Below are positions 16,533 to 24,453 of a DNA stretch of 64,000 nucleotides, in pieces. Each line of letters starts with the position of its first letter. Position 1 is the first letter of the stretch. The DNA is taken from NCBI RefSeq assembly GCF_024171725.1, contig NZ_JAMTCG010000002.1, positions 716,193 to 780,192 of the forward strand, given 5' to 3'. A program made the position numbers and the translations under genes. The notes under the pieces are model-generated. The model was not told where the DNA came from and ran no database searches. It saw only the letters and a program-made list of their open reading frames with translations. The DNA comes from Williamsia serinedens. GTDB taxonomy: Bacteria; Actinomycetota; Actinomycetes; Mycobacteriales; Mycobacteriaceae.

Positions 16533-17818
16533 ACGTAGAAGTCCAGTTCTTCCTGGTGCTTCAACAGGTCACGCATACGGGTGGGGTCGTCACCGAAGAA
16601 GTACAGCAGCCCCCAATGTGTCCCGAAGGCGGTGCGTTTGGTGACCGTCTGCTCCAACGGCGGTGCGAGGTCGTTGGTCTCGTAGTAGTCGTGCTCGGCC
16701 GTCTCGGCCGGGATCTCCAACGAACTGACCACGCGCCGACGGGGATACACCCCGAAACACCCGGCGACGCCGGTCGCGTCGACGACCTCTCGCGGGAAGA
16801 ACGCGTCGATCTCCTCCTCGGTGGTCTTCGGGTCGAAGGCGAGCGCGAGCCCCTGGTAGGCGTTGAAGCCGTAGGCGCGCTCGAGGAGCTCGAAGACCTT
16901 GAAACCCGGTGGGCGGTAGGCGACCTCGCCGAAGTACATCTCGCCGTCGCTGGTGACGAAGTACTCCGGGTGGATGAAGCCGAACTCGATGTCGAACGCC
17001 TTGATCAGCTTCTCGATCTGCGCGGTGATCGCCGGACGGTACTTCTCCAGTTCCGGCGTCGCCGGCACGAACACCGAGTAGCCCAGCGTCACGTACTCGG
17101 AGATGTTCAGGAACTTGATCTTCCCGTCGTGGATCCACGCCTCGACGGCGAACTCCCAGCCGTCGAGGTGCGACTCCATCAGCACCGGGAACTCCTCGTC
17201 CGGGATCGAGTCGACCTCGTCGGGAGTGCGGATCACGCGATGACCCAGGCAGCCGGCCTTGTCGAACGCCTTGAGGTGGATCGGGTCGTTCGGGTCACCG
17301 TCGAGCTTCAGCAGCGTCTGGTTGACACGTCGCAGGAAACGGATGACGTCCTCGCGGTCGTGCGCCTCCTCGAAGATGCCGACGCGGATACCGCCGAGCT
17401 GTGCGCGCCGCTTCATGAGGGCCTTGTCGCGCAACAGCATCGCCTGGCCGAACAGCCTCGGGTTGTCGAGAAGCACGGAGTTGATCGCGCCGGCCCACTC
17501 GACGGTCTCCTCGTACAGCGGGATCGCCACGTCCACACCGCGGTCACGCAGGGTCTCGGCGATCTCCAGCGAGCGGTCGTTGAGACGTTCGAAGTCCCAC
17601 GACAGATACGGGATGTCGTGCTGGTCGCAGTAGTCGCGCGCCCACTCGGGGGCGACGACGACGTACCGGCGATCGAATGCGTCGAGGGCCTCGACTGCGG
17701 CGAGACTCCATCCGAGGAGAGCCACGAATCCCTTGTCGGGGTCCTGCGGCGCTCGCTGCCTCGTGGACTGCACCTGCGTCTGTGACTGCGACGAGGACTG
17801 TGTCTGCGTCTGCATCAT
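16529..17818 (-). CDS. ATP-grasp domain protein
   Basis: A 429-residue ATP-grasp enzyme; such enzymes join a carboxylate to an amine or thiol through an acyl-phosphate. Visible are the pre-ATP-grasp alpha/beta region (VALLGWSLAAVEAL), a lid segment around residues 210-230 (PVLMESHLDGWEFAVEAW) and the metal-binding block FGEVAYRPPG (about 297-305). The first 25 residues are a Gln/Thr/Ser-rich tail. The start at 17818 has AAGGAG 6 nt upstream and is followed by a second ATG. It is coupled to the papain-like gene downstream and preceded 95 bp upstream by an NADP-binding protein on the same strand. Confidence 0.85.
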   Translation of the reverse strand: MMQTQTQSSSQSQTQVQSTRQRAPQDPDKGFVALLGWSLAAVEALDAFDRRYVVVAPEWARDYCDQHDIPYLSWDFERLNDRSLEIAETLRDRGVDVAIPLYEETVEWAGAINSVLLDNPRLFGQAMLLRDKALMKRRAQLGGIRVGIFEEAHDREDVIRFLRRVNQTLLKLDGDPNDPIHLKAFDKAGCLGHRVIRTPDEVDSIPDEEFPVLMESHLDGWEFAVEAWIHDGKIKFLNISEYVTLGYSVFVPATPELEKYRPAITAQIEKLIKAFDIEFGFIHPEYFVTSDGEMYFGEVAYRPPGFKVFELLERAYGFNAYQGLALAFDPKTTEEEIDAFFPREVVDATGVAGCFGVYPRRRVVSSLEIPAETAEHDYYETNDLAPPLEQTVTKRTAFGTHWGLLYFFGDDPTRMRDLLKHQEELDFYV

Positions 17819-17913
17819 GCCTGTCTCCTTCCCGTCGAACGGTCGGGGGTCGAGCCCCGCCAACGGTACAGATGACGCAGACGGCTACCTATTCGGCGCA
17901 GCCGACGACGCGA

Positions 17914-18576
17914 TCAGGCGGCCTTCCAGTCCGCGGTGCGCTCGGGGGACGCCTCCTCGAGGGCGGCGCGGGTCTCGTCGGCGCTGCCGTGCTGGCCGTA
18001 GACCGGGGTGCCCGGCTGCTGACGCCACGACTCGGCGATGGTCCCGCCGTCGACCGGGTCGAACCCCAGCTCGTCCACCAGGTCGGACACGATCACCTTC
18101 GCGGCGGCGTCGTCGCCGGCGATCGGCAACGCGATACGTCCCTCCTCGCCGGCGGACTTGCCGCGCTCCAGCAGGAACTTCCAGAAGATGCCGTTGAACA
18201 CCTTCACGACCGGTTGACCGATCTGCTCGGACACCCAGGCGCTCTCGGTCTGCCCGTCCTCGATCGCCGCGATGAGTCCGTCGCGCTGCTGCGGGTAGTA
18301 GTTGTTCGTCTCGATGATCGGGGCGCCGTCCTTGCGGGAGGCGAAGATGCCCGGCTCGAGGTCGGGGACGTTCTTCTGCGGGATGGACAGGATGACGAGG
18401 TCGGCGTCCTTGGCGGCGTCACGCGCCCACACGGGCGTGGCACCGGTCTCCTCGGCCAGCTCCGTCAACGTCTCCGGTGCCCGCGAGTTCGCGACCTGCA
18501 CCTCGTGTCCGAGAGCGGTGAGTCGCCGCGTGAGGCTGCCGCCGATGTGTCCTGCTCCGATGATCCCGATACGCAT
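17914..18576 (-). CDS. NADP-binding oxidoreductase, F420H2:NADP reductase-like
   Basis: A 220-residue Rossmann protein beginning MRIGIIGAGHIGGSLTRRL, with the GxGxxG loop at residues 7-12 and NSRAPET as the NADP-phosphate-binding segment. It belongs to the NADP oxidoreductase, coenzyme F420-dependent family, and may pass electrons between F420 and NADP or act on another small substrate. ATG 18576 puts the nucleotide-binding loop at the very N-terminus; an upstream in-frame ATG at 18597 is less likely. It could be co-transcribed with the ATP-grasp pair. The gap 18577-18830 shows no credible gene. Confidence 0.8.
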   Translation of the reverse strand: MRIGIIGAGHIGGSLTRRLTALGHEVQVANSRAPETLTELAEETGATPVWARDAAKDADLVILSIPQKNVPDLEPGIFASRKDGAPIIETNNYYPQQRDGLIAAIEDGQTESAWVSEQIGQPVVKVFNGIFWKFLLERGKSAGEEGRIALPIAGDDAAAKVIVSDLVDELGFDPVDGGTIAESWRQQPGTPVYGQHGSADETRAALEEASPERTADWKAA

Positions 18577-18830
18577 GACAGGCAGAAGCACCGGCATCCG
18601 ACGGGTATTCCGGCGCCCCACACCGGTGTGATGCGCGAGACGTCCGCTCCGTCGGAATAGCCGGAGTGGGTGTGCGGTTGAACAGCGCGACGGAGCCGGA
18701 CCGAATGCCCCGGGCCCCACCCATTGCCGCCACGAGCGGCCACTCGCCGAGAGGCGCATCACCGGTTCCGTCCACCGACCGACGGCGGCGGCACCTCACG
18801 AGGGTGTCGGCGCCGTCGTCGTGTGCGCTG

Positions 18831-19790
18831 TCAGATCCCGGTCAGCAGCGGCCGGATGTCGCGCGACCACGCGTCGAAGAAGCCCTCCATGTCCGGCCCG
18901 ATCTGATGCACGTACACCTCGTCGATCCCCGCGTCGAGGAACTGCTGGATCTGCTGGGCGTGGGCCTCGGGGTCGTCGCCATGGGCGACGGCGTCGCCGA
19001 CGGTCTCCCGGTCGACCAGCGACATCGCCGCCTCGAAGTCCTGCGGCCGGGGGAGCGTCTGTCCCAGCTGGCCGGGTAGCTGCTCGTTGGCCCACAAACG
19101 GTGCGCGAGGTCGAGTGCGGCGTCCGCGTCGGGTCCCCACGCGACCTTCGTGCCGGCCTGGATCGGCTTGCCGGCACCACCGGCGTCGCGGAACGCCTGG
19201 ATCAGCTCGGTGTCGGCCATCGCCGTGACGAGGCCGTCCCCGATGCGGCCGGCCACCTCCGCGGCCTGCGGTCCGAACGCCGAGACATAGATCGGCGTCG
19301 GGTTCTCCGGCAGCGTGTACAGCCGCGCGTCCTGCACCTCGTAGAACTCCCCGTGGTGGCTGATCTCGCGGCCCTCCTGCAGCAGCCGGATCACGCCGAC
19401 CGCCTCCTCGAGCATCCGCAGACGCACCCCCACCGACGGCCACGGGTCGCCGAGGATGTGCTCGTTGAGCGCCTCACCCGAGCCGACACCGAGGACGAAC
19501 TTCCCGTCGAGCTGGACCGAGGCGGTCGCGGCGGCCTGGGCGATGATCGCCGGGTGGATCCGCACCGTCGGACAGGTGACGGCGGTGGCGATCGGCAGGG
19601 ACGTCGCCTGCGACAGTGCGCCGATCACACCCCACACGAACGGGCTGTGTCCCTCGGCGTCGTTCCAGGGGTGGAAGTGGTCGGAGATCCACAGGGCGTC
19701 GAACCCGGCGTCCTCCGCGCGGCGGGCCTGGTCGACGAGTTCGGCGGGACCGAACTGCTCGCAGGACAGGAAGTAGCCGAGGCGGCTCAT
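18831..19790 (-). CDS. LLM-class F420-dependent oxidoreductase
   Basis: A 319-residue luciferase-like TIM barrel of the F420-dependent glucose-6-phosphate dehydrogenase-like group. The start is MSRLGYFLSCEQFGP, and WISDHFHPWNDAEGHSPF is the cofactor-binding region (about residues 37-54). ATAVTCPTVRIHPAIIAQA and FVLGVGSGEALNEHI follow, all diagnostic of this group. It would oxidise or reduce a substrate with deazaflavin F420. It overlaps the upstream FMN-reductase-like gene by ATGA, so the two are translated together. Confidence 0.87.
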   Translation of the reverse strand: MSRLGYFLSCEQFGPAELVDQARRAEDAGFDALWISDHFHPWNDAEGHSPFVWGVIGALSQATSLPIATAVTCPTVRIHPAIIAQAAATASVQLDGKFVLGVGSGEALNEHILGDPWPSVGVRLRMLEEAVGVIRLLQEGREISHHGEFYEVQDARLYTLPENPTPIYVSAFGPQAAEVAGRIGDGLVTAMADTELIQAFRDAGGAGKPIQAGTKVAWGPDADAALDLAHRLWANEQLPGQLGQTLPRPQDFEAAMSLVDRETVGDAVAHGDDPEAHAQQIQQFLDAGIDEVYVHQIGPDMEGFFDAWSRDIRPLLTGI

Positions 19791-20407
19791 GATGCTCCGT
19801 TCGCGGGGTAGGGCGCGCCCTTCAGCAGGTGCGCGAGGTGTGCCGCGTTCGATGCGGCGGTGCGGGTGGTGGATGCGGTGCCCTCGGGTGTCTCGTCGAG
19901 GTCGAGGTAGTCGGTACCGTGCATCGCCTCGCCGTTCCAGTAGCTGACGCCCTGGGCGGGGATCGTGTAGCCGACGTCGTTCAGGCACTGGAACGCGATC
20001 GCGCTGATGTGGTGGGCGCCGTCCTCGTTGCCGACGACGCCGACAATCGCGACCTTGCCGAACAGGTGTGGCCGACCCTGGTCGTCGGTGTAGGACAGCT
20101 CGGCGTCGAGACGCTCGAACACCCGCTGACACACGCTGCTGTGTTGACCCACCCAGGTCGGCGTGCTGACCACGAGGACATCGGCCGCGAGGATCTTCTC
20201 GCGAATGCCGGGCCACGCGTCGCCGTCACCCATGTCGGCCTCGACGCCGGGCCGCACGTCGTGGTCGACCACGCGGACGGACTCGGTGCGCGTGCCGTCG
20301 GGGAAGGCCGCGAGAAGTTGGTCGGCGAGCAGCTGACTGCTCGACTGCGATGGTGAGGGCGTGAGCGTGCACACGAGTGCGAGCACGGAAAGGGTGTCGT
20401 CGGACAT
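19787..20407 (-). CDS. NAD(P)H-dependent FMN reductase / flavodoxin-fold protein
   Basis: A 206-residue flavodoxin-fold protein. The N-terminal ALVCTLTPSPSQSSSQ matches the phosphate-binding loop of FMN reductases. VVSTPTWVGQHSSVCQRVFERLD (about residues 80-100) and VVGNEDGAHHI complete the flavin site. It probably reduces flavin or a quinone. AGGAG lies 5 nt before ATG 20407. It leads the operon with the F420-dependent oxidoreductase. Confidence 0.82.
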   Translation of the reverse strand: MSDDTLSVLALVCTLTPSPSQSSSQLLADQLLAAFPDGTRTESVRVVDHDVRPGVEADMGDGDAWPGIREKILAADVLVVSTPTWVGQHSSVCQRVFERLDAELSYTDDQGRPHLFGKVAIVGVVGNEDGAHHISAIAFQCLNDVGYTIPAQGVSYWNGEAMHGTDYLDLDETPEGTASTTRTAASNAAHLAHLLKGAPYPANGAS

Positions 20408-20509
20408 GGCGACTCCTGGGTCTCTGCGGTGTGGCGCACGGGGATTCGCGCGTCACCGCGCGGGCGGGTCTCGACGGCAGCCAGGTCTGCACTCGCCGAG
20501 ACCGGGGGG

Positions 20510-20767
20510 TCAGGCGGCGGGGGCCACCTGCGGTGTACGGCTGTGGGCGCTGAACGCCTCGACGCTGAACGGGGCCAGCGGCGTTGTGCCGTAACCCATC
20601 TGGACCAGGCGGCCACGGATGTCGTCGAGGGTGGACGCTCGGAGGATGGTCTGCAGGCCCGCGACGCAGCGTTCGACGTCGGCGAGGGGTGCGTCGAGTG
20701 CCGCCGCGACCTGTGCCGGCGACGATCCGAGTGCGAGGTGGTCTGCGATTGCCTTGTGGTTCGTCAC
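20510..20767 (-). CDS. Small helical hypothetical protein, 85 aa
   Basis: A short acidic protein whose first 60 residues (IADHLALGSSPAQVAAAL, then DVERCVAGLQ) look like an HTH-type three-helix unit, ending in an Ala/Pro-rich tail. I do not recognise the family. GTG 20767 is supported by a TACCGT box ending 7 nt upstream on the same strand, a leaderless arrangement. Regulatory function is possible but not shown. Confidence 0.55.
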   Translation of the reverse strand: MTNHKAIADHLALGSSPAQVAAALDAPLADVERCVAGLQTILRASTLDDIRGRLVQMGYGTTPLAPFSVEAFSAHSRTPQVAPAA

Positions 20768-20874
20768 GTCTACGACGGTAGGACCGGGCAGACGTGCCCG
20801 AAAGGAGCTCGAGGCAATCGACGGTGCAACCGTGTCGGCGGTCGCGTTTCGATAACGCCGCCGTGACCTTCCCG

Positions 20875-21900
20875 TCAGTCGCCGACGCGTCGGAGGTCGT
20901 TCTCGAAGGTCACACGACCCGGGCATGCCTCGGTCCACGCGAGCGTCGAGGTGCTGGTGACCGAGGGCACGGGAGACGCGGCGTCGTCGGGGAGCGTGGC
21001 GGTCGAGGTGAGCACCGGCCGATAGCTGCGACCGTCCGCGCAGCGCCGGGGTCCGACGGTCTCGACCTGCGAGAGCCGCCGCGAGGGGCCGCCGGTGTAC
21101 CCGGCGACCGTGGGCGAGGCGCCCTGAGAACCCTGGTCCACCATGACGACGGCGCATGTGGTCGCGTCACGGGTGCACGTCGGGGTCGCGGTGAAGCGGG
21201 TCGTCTGGACGGTGGGTGTCCGGATGAGCGTGGGCGGGTTCCACGCGACGATCGTCGTCGTTTCCTCGTAGGTGCCCCGGAAGCCCTCGACCGGCGAGGT
21301 GACCGCCGTCGGCACCCGGACGTCGCCCAGCTTGCGGGTCCCCGACGGCAGGCCCCCGGTGCGCTCGAGGGTGATCGTCCCCTCCGACGTCATGGCGCAG
21401 GAACCGCCCTGGACCGATGCGAGCGTGCCCGAGAGCCGGCTCGCGGAGTCGTTGGCACGCAGCGACGCGCTCTCGAGCGCGACCCACGGCTCGTCGACGG
21501 GGGCCGAGAGTCCCTGCGGCACGCAGGGTCGAGTCGGCGGGACGACGACGCGCGACCAGGCCCCGTTCTCGAACACGAAGTCCATGCGTTGCTGGTCGTA
21601 GGGCAGGCTCGGGTCCGCGGCGGTCGACGAGGCGACCGCGACACAGCCGGAACCCGGCCCCGCGCAGGATGTCTGGACGACCCAGGTCGACGTCTGTGGG
21701 GTGGCGTCGCTGCCGGTGGTGGTGGAGCCGTCCGTGGAGGTGGTCGTCCGCGTGACCGAGTACGTGCCGCTGAACATGGCCGCCGGGTTCGGCGGGGCGT
21801 CGTCACCGCACGCGGTGAGCGATCCTGCACCGACCGCTGCCGCGAGCGCGATCAGGACGCAGCGCCACAGGACGCGCGAGGTGAGGGGCGGACGGGTCAT
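20875..21900 (-). CDS. Lipoprotein of unknown function
   Basis: A 341-residue exported protein. A hydrophobic signal segment ends in the lipobox LTAC (Cys about residue 31), followed by GDDAPPNPAA, so it should be lipid-anchored on the outer face of the membrane. The mature part is Thr/Ser-rich beta sequence with paired cysteines (SCAGPGSGC, CTRDATTC), suggesting disulfides and perhaps two repeats of a beta domain (GTYSVTRTTT and GTYEETTTIV). CAGGAG lies 5 nt before the ATG. Function unknown. Confidence 0.78.
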   Translation of the reverse strand: MTRPPLTSRVLWRCVLIALAAAVGAGSLTACGDDAPPNPAAMFSGTYSVTRTTTSTDGSTTTGSDATPQTSTWVVQTSCAGPGSGCVAVASSTAADPSLPYDQQRMDFVFENGAWSRVVVPPTRPCVPQGLSAPVDEPWVALESASLRANDSASRLSGTLASVQGGSCAMTSEGTITLERTGGLPSGTRKLGDVRVPTAVTSPVEGFRGTYEETTTIVAWNPPTLIRTPTVQTTRFTATPTCTRDATTCAVVMVDQGSQGASPTVAGYTGGPSRRLSQVETVGPRRCADGRSYRPVLTSTATLPDDAASPVPSVTSTSTLAWTEACPGRVTFENDLRRVGD

Positions 21901-21983
21901 CGGTGCTCCTGGGCGGGCGAGGGCGATCTGTGCGATATCTCATCACACATTCACCGTTCGCAACCTGCGACGACCCGACGGTG

Positions 21984-22715
21984 TCAGGCGACGATCGCGG
22001 GCCGCCCGAACTGCGTCCGGACACCCGGGGACCACAGAGCGCGGAGCGGGGGTCCCGCCGCGCGGACGCCGCTCGCATCGAGCAGGTCGTCGTCGAGGTG
22101 CACGATGTCCGCGCGGTGCAGTGGCCACGACGAGTGCTGGTTCGGCACCCACAGCGTGCGTCCGGCGACGCGGGTGTGCGCACCCCAGCGGGCGGTCAGC
22201 CACTGTTCGAGGTCGGTCGGCTCCACCGGTTCGCCGATCTCGACCTCGAGTCGACTGCGCAGTCCGCGATCGGGCCACCGCCTCTTGCTGACGTACTCCA
22301 CGCGGGTCCCCATGCGCCGGATCGACATGTCGGCCCAGGTGTACGGGATCCCCAGACCGATGCGGGTCAGCGGCACCACGGCGAGACGACTCGTCTCGAG
22401 CGACCGGAACAGCACGCCGTGACGGCCCTTGTCGTCGACGGAGTAGAGGCGGATGTTGGTCTCGGCGAACGAACCCAGGTACGGGACCGCAGGGGTGCGG
22501 CCCAGCGAGATGTCGTGCATCTCGAACGGGACGAGGGCGACGTAGGTTACGCCGTCGGCGAACACGTCCGGACGCGTCCCGCGCGGGAACATGTGCGCCA
22601 CCGACGACGCGTCGACGGGCCAGTGGACGAAAGTCAGGTTCTCCCACCGCTGGTCGAGGATCATCGGCCGCGGCAGCTTCGGCGCGGTCAGCGGTGCTCC
22701 CAGGATGCTGGACAT
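21984..22715 (-). CDS. YqjF-like (DUF2071) protein
   Basis: A 243-residue protein of the YqjF/DUF2071 family, related to acetoacetate decarboxylase. Visible are WENLTFVHWPVDASSV (about residues 24-39), VTYVALVPFEMHDI, YLGSFAETNIRLYSVD and GVLFRSLE, in family order. The biochemical role of the family is unsettled. ATG 22715 gives the family's normal length; the frame stays open to 22808. It is divergent from the receiver/oxidoreductase gene at 22783. Confidence 0.75.
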   Translation of the reverse strand: MSSILGAPLTAPKLPRPMILDQRWENLTFVHWPVDASSVAHMFPRGTRPDVFADGVTYVALVPFEMHDISLGRTPAVPYLGSFAETNIRLYSVDDKGRHGVLFRSLETSRLAVVPLTRIGLGIPYTWADMSIRRMGTRVEYVSKRRWPDRGLRSRLEVEIGEPVEPTDLEQWLTARWGAHTRVAGRTLWVPNQHSSWPLHRADIVHLDDDLLDASGVRAAGPPLRALWSPGVRTQFGRPAIVA

Positions 22716-22782
22716 GGGGACCAGTATCCCGCGGCCCGTTCCATGTGACACGGGACCGTGACCGAGCGGACAATTCACCCTT

Positions 22783-24453
22783 GTGCCATCCGGGAGCAAA
22801 CCCGCCATCCTGACCGTCGACGACGACCCGTCGGTGTCGCGTGCCGTGGCCCGCGACCTGCGGCGTCGCTACGGCGAGAACCACCGCATCATCCGGGCCG
22901 AGTCGCCCGACACCGCGCTCGACACCCTCCGGGAGATCACCCTGCGCGGCGACGAGGTGGCGGTGATCCTCGCCGACTACCGCATGCCGCTCATGACCGG
23001 CATCGAGTTCCTCGAACAGGCGATGGACCTGGTCCCCGCCGCGAAGCGGGTGTTGCTGACCGCCTACGCCGACACCGGCGCCGCGATCGACGCCATCAAC
23101 GTCGTCGATCTCGACCACTACCTGCTCAAGCCGTGGGACCCGCCGGAGGAGAAGCTCTACCCCGTGGTGGATGCGCTGCTCGAGGCGTGGCGCGCGTCGG
23201 ACCGGAGTCGGTCCGACGACACGCGGATCGTCGGACACCGGTGGGACCCCCGCAGCTCCGCCATGCGGGAGTTCCTGGCCCGCAACCAGCTCGCCTACCG
23301 CTGGTTCATGTCCGACGAGCCCGAGGGGACCCGGCTGCTCGCGGCCGCCGGCCTCGCCGACGACGCGCGACTGCCGGTCGTCGTGTGCGCGGACGGGACC
23401 GTGCTGCAGGAGCCGACCGACACCGCGCTGGCCGACCACCTGGGCCTGCAGACCAACCCGAGCGGCGACTTCTACGACCTCGTCGTGGTCGGGGGCGGGC
23501 CGGCGGGCCTGGGGTCGGCGCTGTACGGCGCCAGCGAGGGACTGCGGACGGTGCTCGTGGAACGCACCGCGACCGGTGGCCAGGCGGGCCAGAGCTCGCG
23601 TATCGAGAACTACCTGGGCTTCCCCGACGGCGTGTCGGGCGCACAGCTCGCCGACCGCGCGCGGCGCCAGGCGATCCGGTTCGGCGCCGAGTTGATCACC
23701 ACCCGCGACGTCGTCGCCCTCGAGGTCAATGGGTCGGCCCGGACGGTGCGCTTCGACGACGGCAGCACCATCGACGCGCACACCGTCATCCTGGCGACCG
23801 GGGTCTCCTACCGTCGGCACGACGCGGACGGTCTCGACGCACTCACCGGCCGCGGCGTCTACTACGGGTCGGCGGTCACCGAGGCCGCGCGGTGCAGCGA
23901 TCAGGACGTCTACATCGTCGGCGGTGCGAACAGCGCCGGCCAGGCCGCGCTGTACCTCGCCCGGGGCGCGCGGTCGGTGACGATCGTCGTCCGCGCCCCG
24001 TCGTTGCAGGCGTCGATGTCGCACTACCTCATCGCGCAGATCGAGAAGACCCCGAACGTCACCGTCCGCACCTGCACCGAGGTCGTCGGGGTCGGCGGCG
24101 AGGACCACCTCGAGACGATCACCCTGCGCGACCGCACCACCGGCGACGAGGAGACCGTCGCGAGCGCCTTCCTGTTCCTGTTCATCGGCGCCGCACCACG
24201 CACCGACTGGCTCGACGGGGTGGTCACGCGGGACCCGCACGGCTTCATCCCGACCGGTCCCGACCTGATCTCGGACGGAGTGGTGCCCGGTGGCTGGTCG
24301 CTCGACCGGATGCCGCACCACCTCGAGACCACCGTCCCCGGCGTGTTCGCCGCCGGTGACGTCCGGTCGCAGTCCGCAAAACGCGTCGCCTCCGCCGTGG
24401 GCGAGGGGGCGATGGCCGTGATGCTCGTCCACAGATATCTGGGGCAGTCATGA
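22783..24453 (+). CDS. Receiver / Trx-like / thioredoxin-reductase-like fusion
   Basis: A 556-residue three-part protein. Residues 1-130 are a response-regulator receiver: acidic pocket DDD at 13-15, phospho-acceptor Asp65 in VILADYRMPLMTGIEF, Thr93 and Lys116 in LLKPWD. Residues about 150-225 resemble a glutaredoxin/thioredoxin fold without cysteines. Residues about 228-556 are an FAD/NAD(P)H oxidoreductase with GGGPAGL at 237-243 and a second dinucleotide motif VGGANSAGQAAL; it ends in a VFAAGDVR FAD motif. The redox CxxC of thioredoxin reductases is missing (YYGSAVTEAARC at that place). The next gene, a histidine kinase, overlaps by ATGA, so phosphorylation probably controls the enzyme directly. 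Confidence 0.88.
   Translation: MPSGSKPAILTVDDDPSVSRAVARDLRRRYGENHRIIRAESPDTALDTLREITLRGDEVAVILADYRMPLMTGIEFLEQAMDLVPAAKRVLLTAYADTGAAIDAINVVDLDHYLLKPWDPPEEKLYPVVDALLEAWRASDRSRSDDTRIVGHRWDPRSSAMREFLARNQLAYRWFMSDEPEGTRLLAAAGLADDARLPVVVCADGTVLQEPTDTALADHLGLQTNPSGDFYDLVVVGGGPAGLGSALYGASEGLRTVLVERTATGGQAGQSSRIENYLGFPDGVSGAQLADRARRQAIRFGAELITTRDVVALEVNGSARTVRFDDGSTIDAHTVILATGVSYRRHDADGLDALTGRGVYYGSAVTEAARCSDQDVYIVGGANSAGQAALYLARGARSVTIVVRAPSLQASMSHYLIAQIEKTPNVTVRTCTEVVGVGGEDHLETITLRDRTTGDEETVASAFLFLFIGAAPRTDWLDGVVTRDPHGFIPTGPDLISDGVVPGGWSLDRMPHHLETTVPGVFAAGDVRSQSAKRVASAVGEGAMAVMLVHRYLGQS

Noticed and set aside
18577..18830. Small open frames between the NADP-binding protein and the F420 enzyme
   Set aside because: Several short frames exist on both strands but none has a ribosome site, TANNNT box or protein-like composition.
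21943..24432. 829-codon minus-strand open frame opposite the receiver/oxidoreductase
   Set aside because: No domain-like sequence, and composition typical of an antisense shadow; the plus-strand protein has strong motifs across its whole length.
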